From NCBI GenBank assembly GCA_020351995.1, contig CP070674.1, positions 3,412,223 to 3,452,092 of the forward strand: DNA of 39,870 nt. Direction: 5' to 3'. This document shows, in pieces, positions 1 through 8,010 of the stretch. The notes beneath the pieces are model-generated. The model saw only the letters and a list, made by a program, of their open reading frames with translations, did no database searches and was not told where the DNA came from. This DNA comes from Candidatus Zixiibacteriota bacterium (GTDB taxonomy: Bacteria; Zixibacteria; MSB-5A5; GN15; FEB-12). Every line of letters begins with the position of its first letter. Positions within the stretch are counted from its first letter, which is position 1. Both the position numbers and the translations under genes were made by a program.

Positions 1-1
1 C

Positions 2-337
2 CGTTATTGCTTCACCTGGGAATATGACGGTAGCAGCAACCTTAAGCTTGGACAGCATAACGCGATGATCAATTGCTGCCTTGAGGAGCTGGGAGTGACG
101 TTCGGTTTTTCGGGTAACGTGATCGCTATCGACGAAACCGACACGGCATCCTTCTGGTGCCCCTGCTATTGTGCCTACGGCGCCGAGTTTGAGATATACA
201 ACCTGTCACCCGGCACGTACACATTTGTTGTAGATGATCCTTATTACTCCATTTATTATGGCACGGTGTTCCAGTTTACAGTTGATCTGGTAAATGAGCC
301 GATGGGTTACTACGCCCCGTTTGTGGGTTCTCCTTAA
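2..337 (+). CDS. C-terminal part of Cys-rich repeat protein (partial)
   Basis: The reading frame is open from the left edge (codon start at base 2) to TAA at 335-337, so only the last 111 residues are present. I do not recognise a named family. The sequence matches the repeated unit of the lipoprotein at 8380-9333: a Trp-Glu-Tyr-Asp segment, a leucine-rich turn ending in His-Asn, an Asn-Cys-Cys, an acidic strand, a Cys-Pro-Cys-Tyr-Cys cluster, then a beta-strand ending with an Asn-Leu-Ser-Pro-Gly-Thr-Tyr turn. It is therefore a paralogue or another member of the same exported beta-rich family. The function is unknown; the clustered cysteines could form disulfides or bind a metal, which is inference. 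Confidence 0.7.
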   Translation, partial: RYCFTWEYDGSSNLKLGQHNAMINCCLEELGVTFGFSGNVIAIDETDTASFWCPCYCAYGAEFEIYNLSPGTYTFVVDDPYYSIYYGTVFQFTVDLVNEPMGYYAPFVGSP

Positions 338-368
338 GCCGGAGAGCTGTTGCTAAGCGTTCAAGTAG

Positions 369-436
369 GGCAGGAGCCGGCCCTATCCCGAACTTCGAGG
401 GATCGGTCCTGAGCTTTGAAGGATTCGACTCCTGCC
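369..436 (+). repeat. Dispersed structured repeat, copy 1 (two internal hairpins)
   Basis: An 8-bp outer stem (369-376 with 429-436, GGCAGGAG/CTCCTGCC) encloses two tandem hairpins with 9-nt loops: 385-389/399-403 (ATCCC/GGGAT) and 407-410/420-423 (TCCT/AGGA). The loops are near-identical (GAACTTCGA and GAGCTTTGA). The outer part and first hairpin recur at 11154-11196. It lies between a finished gene and the SD of the next gene. It could be a REP-like element or a structured RNA; the sequence alone does not decide. Confidence 0.5.
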
Positions 437-535
437 GCATCATTTCTGTCCCCGTTGCTTTGTGGCCCTAATTGCCGTAGATTCACGTTTGATTCGGCAT
501 ATGCCGAACCAGAATTAGAAAACGGAGGCAAAGCT

Positions 536-1237
536 ATGGGGAACTCTCCAAAAATGACTATAATCGGCTTCGGCGTAATGGGGAAGAAATACGCCGGGCT
601 CTTTTCGAAAGTGCTCGATGTAACCGTGGTATCTTCTCGAAACGTCAGAATTGAAGTCGAAAACATGGGGGCTAGTTACTGCGCCGACCTCACTACCGCA
701 ATTGGGCAAGCCGGTTACATCCTGATATGCGCGCCCCTCGACGCACTGGATGGAATTATCTCTTCTATAAACGAACACAGTCACCCGGAATGCGTTGTGA
801 TCGATATTTGTTCGGCAAGGGTAGCGGCCCATGAAAAACTGGCCGCCCTCAAACGCAGGCACTTTGGACTCCACGGTAACATAATTACCGGGGAACCGGA
901 TGAACGAATGCTGGAATACTTGAGTCAGACCGGTTTATATCCAACGCGAATGACTCCAACGGAACATGACCAACTCAACTCCATAATCGGTCTGGTTCAT
1001 TTCGTGGGTCTGGTGTTGAACAAGCACTTCGGCAGCGATGACAGGAAGATATTGGCGCAATCGCCGGCGGCCTCCCATGTCCTGCGCCTGATGGACCATC
1101 TGAGGAGCAACTCACCCGCGACATACAAAGAAACCCAGATAGATAATGGATATACCGGAAGACGGAGAAACGACCTGATCCGGGCTATGGCTGAATGCGA
1201 CCGGAAACTGAACGCGGGCGAATTTCCCTTTGCCTGA
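536..1237 (+). CDS. Prephenate dehydrogenase-like (TyrA-type) NAD-binding protein
   Basis: A 233-residue protein with an N-terminal Rossmann fold: residues 8-20 hold the dinucleotide-binding turn G-F-G-V-M-G. The middle and C-terminal part carries the TyrA-type segment T-P-T-E-H-D-Q-L followed by a helix with G-L-V-H-F, as in prephenate and arogenate dehydrogenases, which make the tyrosine precursor 4-hydroxyphenylpyruvate by NAD-dependent oxidative decarboxylation. It is shorter than typical TyrA (about 280 residues), so a divergent substrate is possible. The start at 536 is chosen because a GGAGG sits 8 nt upstream; longer in-frame reading back to 416 would run through the structured repeat. 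No aromatic-pathway neighbours are present. Confidence 0.7.
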   Translation: MGNSPKMTIIGFGVMGKKYAGLFSKVLDVTVVSSRNVRIEVENMGASYCADLTTAIGQAGYILICAPLDALDGIISSINEHSHPECVVIDICSARVAAHEKLAALKRRHFGLHGNIITGEPDERMLEYLSQTGLYPTRMTPTEHDQLNSIIGLVHFVGLVLNKHFGSDDRKILAQSPAASHVLRLMDHLRSNSPATYKETQIDNGYTGRRRNDLIRAMAECDRKLNAGEFPFA

Positions 1238-1365
1238 GCGCCCGGCTACGCCTGCCCAATGCAATTGCTTTTTAGCGCAAATTGCTTTAGATTATGCCTT
1301 GTTTAGACCGGGTATGTCGAAATCCCCTGTGGTTGCGACTTACCACTGCTTTAATACCGAAAAAC

Positions 1366-1455
1366 GGAGAGGTGTCCGAGCTGGCCGAAGGAGCACGCCT
1401 GGAAAGTGTGTATAGGTAACCCCTATCCTGGGTTCGAATCCCAGCCTCTCCGCCA
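1366..1455 (+). tRNA. tRNA-Ser (anticodon GGA)
   Basis: A class II tRNA with acceptor stem GGAGAGG/CCTCTCC (1366-1372 with 1445-1451), discriminator G1452 and an encoded CCA (1453-1455). The anticodon loop CTGGAAA inside a CACGC/GTGTG stem gives anticodon GGA, reading UCC/UCU serine codons. The long variable arm (stem around GTATAGG..CCCTATC) and the T-loop GGTTCGAATCC are typical of bacterial tRNA-Ser. It is not a selenocysteine tRNA, since the anticodon is not UCA. Confidence 0.97.
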
Positions 1456-1460
1456 TAATC

Positions 1461-1481
1461 AGGACGATATCAGTGCGTCCT
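1461..1481 (+). terminator. Weak hairpin after tRNA-Ser
   Basis: AGGACG (1461-1466) pairs with CGTCCT (1476-1481) around a 9-nt loop, six bases after the tRNA 3' end. There is no clean T tract after it, so it may be a processing or weak termination structure. Confidence 0.25.
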
Positions 1482-1604
1482 GCGCTTTGCCGGCGATGCG
1501 GTGAGGAACCATTTCAGTTTCAGTCACACCGGGGAAGAGAGCGTCCAGTAACCTGGGGCCACGAATGAATCATACTCAAAAGAAACGGGAATGATGAACT
1601 GACC

Positions 1605-1805
1605 ATGCGAAATCAGGCCCACCTGCTCATAAACACCGTGCTCGTTGTCCTGAGCGCTTACCTGCTCTGGCTGTCCGCCCGGCATATGCGCGGCGAAGAC
1701 AAGCACGAAACCTACGATGTGTGGCGGAGAATTGCCCTGATCGCGGTAATAATCGCGACCCTGGCCGTAGTCAGCCTGGTTATCTGGCTCAGAAGCGGGC
1801 AATGA
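1605..1805 (+). CDS. Small two-helix membrane protein
   Basis: A 66-residue open frame with two hydrophobic segments (about residues 8-25 and 42-62) joined by a charged loop rich in Arg, Lys, Asp and Glu, and ending in Arg-Ser-Gly-Gln. The pattern suggests a small inner-membrane protein with two transmembrane helices. No family is recognised. The upstream SD is poor (GGGAATGA about 11 nt before ATG), so the start is uncertain. It sits alone between the tRNA and the serpin gene. The amphipathic pattern makes it more likely real than random. Confidence 0.5.
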   Translation: MRNQAHLLINTVLVVLSAYLLWLSARHMRGEDKHETYDVWRRIALIAVIIATLAVVSLVIWLRSGQ

Positions 1806-1897
1806 CCCGACAGATGGCCGGATCAGACAGGGGAACAAGTAGTCAGGCGGGATGTAGAATGAGTGATAAGGGTAATTAATCATAGGGAGATGGGGTT

Positions 1898-3124
1898 ATG
1901 AAAATCCGAGTATTTGTATCAATCTTTCTGATAGCCGCGCTGGTTCAGACGTCTGTGGCAGGGGAAAGCGAAGACCAATCGATTGGGCCGATTGTCGAAG
2001 GAAACAGCCGCTTTGCGGTAGATCTGTACCGGCAAATAGCGGATAATCCGGGCAACCTGTTCTTCTCACCTTACAGTATTTCCACCGCCCTGGCTATGAC
2101 ATACGCCGGTGCCCGCGGCGAAACCGAACAGGAAATGGCCGATGTTCTGTATTTCGGTGAAGATCAAAACATCCTCCATTCGTCACTATCTACAATCCAG
2201 AATGAACTGAATGACATTCAGACGCAGGGTCAGGTCGAACTGAGCGTTGCCAACCTGCTCTGGTGCGCCAAAGAGTATCCGTTTCTGGACAGCTATCTCG
2301 AATCCAACCGTAAGTTCTATGACGCCGATTTCAGAGTCGTCGATTTCGCCGGTGCTCCCGAGCAGGCTCGGCTGGCTATCAATGCCTGGGTCGAAGAGAA
2401 AACCAAACAAAAGATCAAGGACTTAATAGGACCGGGCGGTATCAACAGTCTTACCCGACTGGTTCTCTGCAACGCGATCTACTTCAAAGGAAACTGGCAG
2501 AGCATGTTCGATAAGGATGATACTCAGGATGATGATTTTCACGTGTCATCCGCAACTACCATCAAGGCCCCCATGATGAAGCAGAAATCGACCTGCAGAT
2601 ACTATGATTTTGGCGACCTTAGCGCTGTCGAGCTCCCCTATGAAGGTGAACGGCTTTCAATGATGATCTTTGTTCCCAAAGAGGTCGACGGTCTCGCGAA
2701 TCTTGAAAGTACTCTCACATTCGATAACCTGAGCAGCTGGACAGGCACACTGGAGGCCCAGAGACCGGCCGAGGTTACCGTCATCATGCCTCGCTTCAGG
2801 ACCACGCGTGGGCTTAAGCTCAAGAATATCCTCAGCGGCATGGGTATGCCCGGCGCCTTTCTGCCCAATGCGGCCGATTTCTCCGGCATGACCGGTACGA
2901 GGGATTTGTTCATCGGTGCCGTGGTTCACAAGGCCTTCGTTGATGTCAATGAGGAAGGCACCGAGGCAGCGGCTGCGACCGGCGTGATCGCGATGACCAC
3001 ATCGGTTACCCAGCCACCCAAGTTGATCTTTCGGGCCGATCATCCGTTTTTGTTCCTGATAAGAGAGAATCAAACCGGGAGTATCGTCTTCATGGGAAGA
3101 ATCGTCAACCCCACTGAGGAATAA
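1898..3124 (+). CDS. Secreted serpin (serine protease inhibitor)
   Basis: A 408-residue protein with an N-terminal signal peptide (residues 1-21, Lys/Arg then a hydrophobic core ending near S-V-A). The rest is a full-length serpin fold, with F-S-P-Y-S-I-S-T-A-L near residue 54, N-A-I-Y-F-K-G in the middle and the C-terminal A-D-H-P-F-L-F-L-I...G-R-I-V-N-P. The hinge E-E-G-T-E-A-A-A-A-T (352-361) has the small residues needed for loop insertion, so it should be an inhibitory suicide substrate rather than a non-inhibitory serpin. Counting P17 as E352, the bond cleaved by the target protease would be T368-S369, favouring an elastase- or subtilisin-like protease; that is inference. GGGAG lies upstream of the ATG. 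It appears monocistronic. Confidence 0.95.
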   Translation: MKIRVFVSIFLIAALVQTSVAGESEDQSIGPIVEGNSRFAVDLYRQIADNPGNLFFSPYSISTALAMTYAGARGETEQEMADVLYFGEDQNILHSSLSTIQNELNDIQTQGQVELSVANLLWCAKEYPFLDSYLESNRKFYDADFRVVDFAGAPEQARLAINAWVEEKTKQKIKDLIGPGGINSLTRLVLCNAIYFKGNWQSMFDKDDTQDDDFHVSSATTIKAPMMKQKSTCRYYDFGDLSAVELPYEGERLSMMIFVPKEVDGLANLESTLTFDNLSSWTGTLEAQRPAEVTVIMPRFRTTRGLKLKNILSGMGMPGAFLPNAADFSGMTGTRDLFIGAVVHKAFVDVNEEGTEAAAATGVIAMTTSVTQPPKLIFRADHPFLFLIRENQTGSIVFMGRIVNPTEE

Positions 3125-3297
3125 GATACGGATATCTCGTATCGGGCTGACCGGGGATCACTCATCGTATAGTCCCCCAACGACGGTAATTCATTATAAT
3201 TGACCGGGGATTTTAGCATCGCTATTTTGACCGCGTGGACAGTCAGCAATGATCGCGCATCTCTGTGTCAAAAACCATCTCACCGGGAGAGTCAATT

Positions 3298-5103
3298 ATG
3301 AGCCTGTTAAGCAATTTTCCGTCATATGATGCTGTCATTAAAGGTGCTGCCAGGACATTTGCCCGCTATCCGTTCGCGCTGCTGAGCGCCATATTTGCCA
3401 CCATAGTAACGGTTATGCTGGTCGAGCAACCGCAACCGGAAAATCACCAGCTTTTGGAGCGGCTGCAGCTGACCGGCGCGCTGGGGATAGCTTTTTTTGT
3501 CGCTCTGGTTCACTTCGCCGAGAAAATGCGATGGCGAAAACAGGCTAATCTCGCGTTACAGTTCGGGGGACTGGTGCTTTTGCTCGTTTATTATCTCACC
3601 CTCCCGGAAGATGTCTTTGATGCCTATATAGACGTCGTTCGTTTTCTACTTCTGGCCATTGGGCTCCACTTCTTGGTCGCCGTACTGCCCTACGTTGCCG
3701 ACAAGCAGGTTCAGGGATTCTGGCAGTATAATAAGTCACTGTTCCTCCGTTTTCTGACGGCAGCACTGTACTCGGGCGTGCTGTATGTCGGGCTCACCAT
3801 CGCTCTGGCCGCCGCCGACCATCTGTTCAACATGGACGTTCCGTCCGAACGCTATTTCCAGATGTGGTTGATCACGGTTGGGATATTCAACACCTGGGTG
3901 TTTCTTGCCGGCGTTCCCGTAGACCTGCACAGACTGAGCGATGATTATGCTTACCCCAAAGGTCTGAAAGTTTTCACCCAGTACATTCTGTTGTCGCTGG
4001 TGGCGCTGTACTTTGTGATCCTGATAGCCTACGAAGCCAAGATTATTATCGAGTGGAACTGGCCGAAAGGATGGGTATCGCATCTCGTTCTGTGGTATTC
4101 GGTGGTGGGCATACTATCGGCACTTCTGCTGCATCCCCTCAAGGAACAGTCAGGCAATCGCTGGATACAGGCCTTCACGACCTGGTTCTATCGTCTCCTC
4201 ATTCCACTGGTGATTCTGCTGTTCCTGGCTATCATGCGACGGATCAGTGACTACGGCATCACCGAGAACAGGTACTTTGTGCTGGCCATGGCTATCGGTC
4301 TGGGCATTGCCGTGCTCTATTTCATTATCAGTCGAAAAAAAGATATTCGTATTATTCCGGGCATCCTGTGTATTCTGGCGTTTCTGTCGGCCCTTGGACC
4401 CTGGAGCGCCTTTTCCATTTCGCTAAGTGACCAGCAGGGCAGGCTCGAGGGCATGATGATCAGGTACAATATCCTCGTGGATGGCACCATTCAGAAAACC
4501 CAAGAAAAAATTCCTCTAGAGGACAGGCGGCAGTTGAGCAGTATTGTAAGCTACCTGAATGACTGGCACGGCCCGGATTCATTTTCCGGATGGATTGAGG
4601 ACAGTATTTTGACCTCGCTTGACACTATGACCGGTTTGACTCAGGATATTGAGATAACGCGCCTGATGGGTTTTGAATGGGTGGGGCGCTTCCGGGAACT
4701 TGAAACGGGAAGATACTTCTCCGCGAAGCGCCGTTCGAGCGAGGCCTTTGACATTACGGGTTACCAACAGCAGGTCGGGTTTTATATCGGCGACGCGGAG
4801 GAAGTTATCTCGGTGAGTGGCGTTCCCGGGGCGATGAAATTCGATCGGGAACAGCGCCTGCTAAGCATTCGCCTCGGCGTAGGTGAGAGCAGGGACAGTC
4901 TGGTGGAAATCTCTCTTTCCAAGGCTATTGACGAGTTCGTAGACTATGACGAGGTTACTCTTGAAGCAGCGCGGTTGACTTTCTCCGGGGAATGCGAGAT
5001 TTTCGAAGCCCGGGTAGTGTGCTACCAGATCAGCGGGTGGCATAGAGACGGCGCGCTTTCAAGCGGCTACATTCAGGGCGACCTGCTTCTGCGGCTGAAG
5101 TGA
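3298..5103 (+). CDS. DUF4153-type polytopic membrane protein
   Basis: A 601-residue protein. The first about 390 residues contain roughly a dozen hydrophobic segments separated by short loops; the remaining about 210 residues are soluble, mixed alpha/beta and acidic. The opening (Tyr-Asp-Ala-Val-Ile then an Arg-Tyr-Pro-Phe before the first helix) and the length match the DUF4153 family of inner-membrane proteins, whose function is unknown. The start at 3298 has GGGAGAG six bases upstream and is preferred over an in-frame GTG at 3265 with no SD. The next gene starts 24 bp downstream on the same strand, so the two may be co-transcribed. Confidence 0.8.
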   Translation: MSLLSNFPSYDAVIKGAARTFARYPFALLSAIFATIVTVMLVEQPQPENHQLLERLQLTGALGIAFFVALVHFAEKMRWRKQANLALQFGGLVLLLVYYLTLPEDVFDAYIDVVRFLLLAIGLHFLVAVLPYVADKQVQGFWQYNKSLFLRFLTAALYSGVLYVGLTIALAAADHLFNMDVPSERYFQMWLITVGIFNTWVFLAGVPVDLHRLSDDYAYPKGLKVFTQYILLSLVALYFVILIAYEAKIIIEWNWPKGWVSHLVLWYSVVGILSALLLHPLKEQSGNRWIQAFTTWFYRLLIPLVILLFLAIMRRISDYGITENRYFVLAMAIGLGIAVLYFIISRKKDIRIIPGILCILAFLSALGPWSAFSISLSDQQGRLEGMMIRYNILVDGTIQKTQEKIPLEDRRQLSSIVSYLNDWHGPDSFSGWIEDSILTSLDTMTGLTQDIEITRLMGFEWVGRFRELETGRYFSAKRRSSEAFDITGYQQQVGFYIGDAEEVISVSGVPGAMKFDREQRLLSIRLGVGESRDSLVEISLSKAIDEFVDYDEVTLEAARLTFSGECEIFEARVVCYQISGWHRDGALSSGYIQGDLLLRLK

Positions 5104-5127
5104 TGTCATTGACTAAGGAATAGAGCC

Positions 5128-5751
5128 TTGAAAGCGGGACGGTTCAACGATTGGGCGGATGACTACGACGAGAGTATTGCTCCCTTTCTCGACAAGTTTC
5201 CGTTCATAGGTTATCACGAAGTATTGGCGGCCATACGCGAACTGGTACTGCCCGTGTCGGGTTTGAAGGTCCTTGACGTGGGGATCGGCACCGGTCTTCT
5301 TTCCGCTGAACTCGCCGCGGCCGGTTGCAACATCTACGGAATAGACTTTTCCCCCGGGATGCTCGAGAAAGCGGCTCAGAAAATACCCGATGCCAAACTG
5401 GCGTGCGTCGATGTTACGGCGGAGCACTTAGGGCCGTTCAACGGTGAAAAGTTCGATCGCATAATCTCGAGCTATTTCTTTCACCATCTTGATTTGAAGC
5501 AGAAGGTAACTTTCTTATTCAGAGCCGCTTCCGAAAATCTGGACGGTGACGGCAAAATCATAATCGGTGATATCGGGTTTGAGAATTTCGACGCCCACGA
5601 ATCGGCCCGCCGGAAATGGCAAGAGCAATGGGACTACGACGAATCTTACTGGTGCGCCGATGAACTCATCTCGGCTGTGAAACAAACCGGGTTGGATATT
5701 CAATACCGGCAAACTTCGGAATGCTCAGGAATTCTTATTTATGAAAAATAA
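5128..5751 (+). CDS. Class I SAM-dependent methyltransferase (YrrT-like)
   Basis: A 207-residue protein beginning with TTG (AAGGA 8 nt upstream). It starts with the F-N-D-W-A-D-D-Y-D motif seen in YrrT/UbiE-type methyltransferases, followed by motif I V-L-D-V-G-I-G-T-G (48-56), an acidic residue after the second strand (G-I-D-F-S-P-G-M), and the S-S-Y-F-F-H-H-L segment of motif IV. It should transfer a methyl group from S-adenosylmethionine to an unknown small molecule. Its last codons overlap the start of the following ComB-like gene by 11 bases, so the two are translationally coupled. Confidence 0.85.
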   Translation: MKAGRFNDWADDYDESIAPFLDKFPFIGYHEVLAAIRELVLPVSGLKVLDVGIGTGLLSAELAAAGCNIYGIDFSPGMLEKAAQKIPDAKLACVDVTAEHLGPFNGEKFDRIISSYFFHHLDLKQKVTFLFRAASENLDGDGKIIIGDIGFENFDAHESARRKWQEQWDYDESYWCADELISAVKQTGLDIQYRQTSECSGILIYEK

Positions 5752-6505
5752 CTGCTACATGCAGTCCCCATATCGCTGCCGCCTGGAATGGGGCGCTGCC
5801 GGCGCCGAAAGAGCGGCCAGGCGAGGGGACATCGTCGTCGTTGTTGATGTCCTGAGTTTCTCGACCTCCGTAGCTCAGGCCGTCAGCAGAGGCGCGGTTA
5901 TTTATCCATGCGGCGAGGATGAAGATACGCAGGAGCTGGCCGCGAATTCAAAAGCCGAAGTTGCGGTGAGACGCAAGCACGTTCCCGACAAAGGTCGGTA
6001 TTCGCTATCACCTCTGACATATGCTGACATTGACGAAGGCACCAGAGTAGTCCTGCCATCATTGAACGGGGGAACATGCGTACGATGTTCAGAGTCAGCG
6101 TCTTCTCTCTTCTCGGGTGCTCTTGTCAATGCACGAGCGGTGGCTCAGGTTGTCACAGAAATCCTGCGCACTTTTTCTCTTAACGTAACCGTCATTGCCT
6201 GCGGCGAGCGCGAAAAGGAGCCGCCCCACGACCTGCGCCCGGCCATCGAGGATTACCTCGGAGCGGGAGCCATACTGGCCGGTATCCCGTTCGACAAATC
6301 TCCTGAAGCTCGCCTGTGTGAATCGGCTTATTTAGCCAGCGAAGGACAAATTGACAAACTGATCTTTGACAGCGTCAGCGGACGTGAACTCAGGGAAATC
6401 GGATTTGAAGAGGATGTCAAGTTTGCCGCTCGTACTGATATATTCGCTACGGTGGCTTACCTGCAGGGTGGTGCTTTCGCGAACTTTAGCAATGATCGCA
6501 TGTAA
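5741..6505 (+). CDS. ComB-family phosphatase (2-phosphosulfolactate phosphatase-like)
   Basis: A 254-residue cytosolic protein with the ComB signature near residues 30-45 (repeated Val, then D-V-L-S-F-S-T-S) and the later L-N-G-G-T segment. ComB hydrolyses 2-phosphosulfolactate to sulfolactate in coenzyme M synthesis in methanogens and some bacteria, using magnesium. Many bacterial members occur without the other coenzyme M genes, and none is visible here, so the physiological substrate is uncertain. The start overlaps the end of the upstream methyltransferase gene, suggesting one operon with it and possibly with the downstream Nudix gene. Confidence 0.8.
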   Translation: MKNNCYMQSPYRCRLEWGAAGAERAARRGDIVVVVDVLSFSTSVAQAVSRGAVIYPCGEDEDTQELAANSKAEVAVRRKHVPDKGRYSLSPLTYADIDEGTRVVLPSLNGGTCVRCSESASSLFSGALVNARAVAQVVTEILRTFSLNVTVIACGEREKEPPHDLRPAIEDYLGAGAILAGIPFDKSPEARLCESAYLASEGQIDKLIFDSVSGRELREIGFEEDVKFAARTDIFATVAYLQGGAFANFSNDRM

Positions 6506-6598
6506 AAAGAATATCGTCTCGATGATCGCTGTTGGATTAGAAAGATGACAGGGAAGATATTGGTAACGTATCTGGATGTCCAAGAGGAGTGATGCCTT

Positions 6599-7225
6599 GT
6601 GCCGAAACCGTGGCGTGTTCTCAGAAGCAATGTTTCTATACGAGACAGGTGGCTGACGGTTAGATCCGACACTTGCCAGATGGACTGTGGTCGGGTCATT
6701 GAGCCTTATTTCGTGCTCGAATATCCTTCCTGGGTTAACATGGTTGTTCTCACTCTGGATTGCCAAATCGTGCTGGTGCGTCAGTACCGCCACGGAGCTG
6801 GTGAGATTATAACAGAGATACCTTGTGGGGTGGTCGATTCCACCGATGCAATGCCGGCCGATGCAGCCGCCCGCGAACTGGCCGAAGAAACCGGCTACGT
6901 GGGCAGTCCGCCCCGTTTGATGGGATCATTCTACGCGAATCCGGCCAATCAGAATAACCGGGTCTTTTCGTTTTTTGTCGCTAAGGCGCAGCCGACCGGA
7001 ACACAGCGGCTCGATCCGAGCGAAGAAATTGATATCGTCTTGGCGGATCCGATGGAATTCCTCAGGTCAGTGATGAGTGGTGATATAGAGCTTCAGGGGA
7101 TGCACAACAGTGCACTGTTACTATCCCTGCCATATATTCTGCGCGAACTTTGCGGTGATGATTTCAATAAACGCAAGGGCTTGATTAGTGACGTTTTCTC
7201 GAGTTTACGTGAGCGCACGCCGTAA
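6599..7225 (+). CDS. Nudix hydrolase, ADP-ribose pyrophosphatase-like
   Basis: A 208-residue protein starting with GTG (GAGGAG about 11 nt upstream). The R-Q-Y-R-H-G segment (61-66) before the Nudix box is typical of NudF/ADP-ribose pyrophosphatases, which split ADP-ribose to AMP and ribose 5-phosphate. The Nudix box lies at 77-100 and ends in A-R-E-L-A-E-E-T-G-Y, keeping the metal-binding R-E..E-E core. The box is slightly atypical: the first Glu is replaced by Asp (D83) and there is one extra residue before R-E-L. The exact substrate cannot be read from the sequence. Confidence 0.88.
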   Translation: MPKPWRVLRSNVSIRDRWLTVRSDTCQMDCGRVIEPYFVLEYPSWVNMVVLTLDCQIVLVRQYRHGAGEIITEIPCGVVDSTDAMPADAAARELAEETGYVGSPPRLMGSFYANPANQNNRVFSFFVAKAQPTGTQRLDPSEEIDIVLADPMEFLRSVMSGDIELQGMHNSALLLSLPYILRELCGDDFNKRKGLISDVFSSLRERTP

Positions 7226-7254
7226 GGCGGAAATCGAATTCAGGAGTTTTATCT

Positions 7255-8010
7255 ATGAGCTATAGAATTCCAACCATGCTATTACTGGGCTTGGCAATCG
7301 CGGCTAACGCTTGGGCCGATGATAACGTTGCAGCCGATGCTGACACCGGTATGGTACTGATTCCAGCGGGGAGCTATATAATGGGTGCCGAAGGAGAACT
7401 TGAATTCAGCCCGCCCCACGAAGTCTATGTCGACTCGTTCTACATGGACAAGTACGAAGTTACCAATGCCGAATACTTCAAGTTTTGCGAGGCCACGGGT
7501 CGTGAGCTTCCCGAGTTCTGGGGCATGGATATTTACCACTGCGGGTCGGACTATCCCGATTATCCGGTGGTGGGTATCAACTGGCGTGACGCCGACGCCT
7601 ATGCCACTTGGGTCGGGAAAAGGCTTCCCACCGAGGCCGAGTGGGAGTACGCTGCCAGGGGCGGACTGGAAGGCAAGCAGTATCCTTACGGTGATGACAT
7701 GGACTCAACCATGGCCAACTTCAAATCCGAAGGAACCGCTCCGGTGGGAAGTTACCTTCCCAACGGATTCGCCCTATACGACATGGCCGGCAACGTCAAC
7801 GAATGGGTGGCCGATTATTTCGGCTTTGACTACTACAAAAACTCGCCGAGAGAAAATCCACAGGGACCTGAAATTGGGAAATTCAAGGTCTTTCGGGGGG
7901 GTGGATGGCACTCGGGGAAGTCCTGTAACCGGGTGTACTTTCGCAATGGCCTGCCGGTCAACTGGGTGGATTTCAATGTCGGTTTCAGATGCGCCTGGGA
8001 CCGCAAATAG
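7255..8010 (+). CDS. Exported SUMF1-fold (FGE-sulfatase domain) protein
   Basis: A 251-residue protein with a signal peptide (about residues 1-21, ending A-N-A-W-A). The body is a formylglycine-generating-enzyme fold: M-V-L-I-P-A-G-S-Y-I-M-G, E-V-T-N-A-E-Y, K-R-L-P-T-E-A-E-W-E-Y-A-A-R, D-M-A-G-N-V-N-E-W and the final V-G-F-R-C-A. True FGE uses two cysteines near R-G-G-S-x-x-C-x-x-x-x-C; here the first is replaced (R-G-G-G-W-H-S) and only a later Cys remains, so this is more likely a structural or ligand-binding member of the family than a sulfatase activator. GGAG sits upstream of the ATG. Confidence 0.9.
   Translation: MSYRIPTMLLLGLAIAANAWADDNVAADADTGMVLIPAGSYIMGAEGELEFSPPHEVYVDSFYMDKYEVTNAEYFKFCEATGRELPEFWGMDIYHCGSDYPDYPVVGINWRDADAYATWVGKRLPTEAEWEYAARGGLEGKQYPYGDDMDSTMANFKSEGTAPVGSYLPNGFALYDMAGNVNEWVADYFGFDYYKNSPRENPQGPEIGKFKVFRGGGWHSGKSCNRVYFRNGLPVNWVDFNVGFRCAWDRK

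Noticed and set aside
416-535. N-terminal extension of the TyrA-like protein
   Set aside because: It passes through the structured repeat and lacks an SD; GGAGG is just before the ATG at 536.
1230-1415. 61-residue open frame
   Set aside because: It runs into the tRNA-Ser gene and has no SD or recognisable protein features.
1524-1883. Minus-strand frame with a short resemblance to the PNPOx strand pattern (I-I-P-V-S-F)
   Set aside because: It overlaps the small membrane gene, has no other family motifs and no SD.
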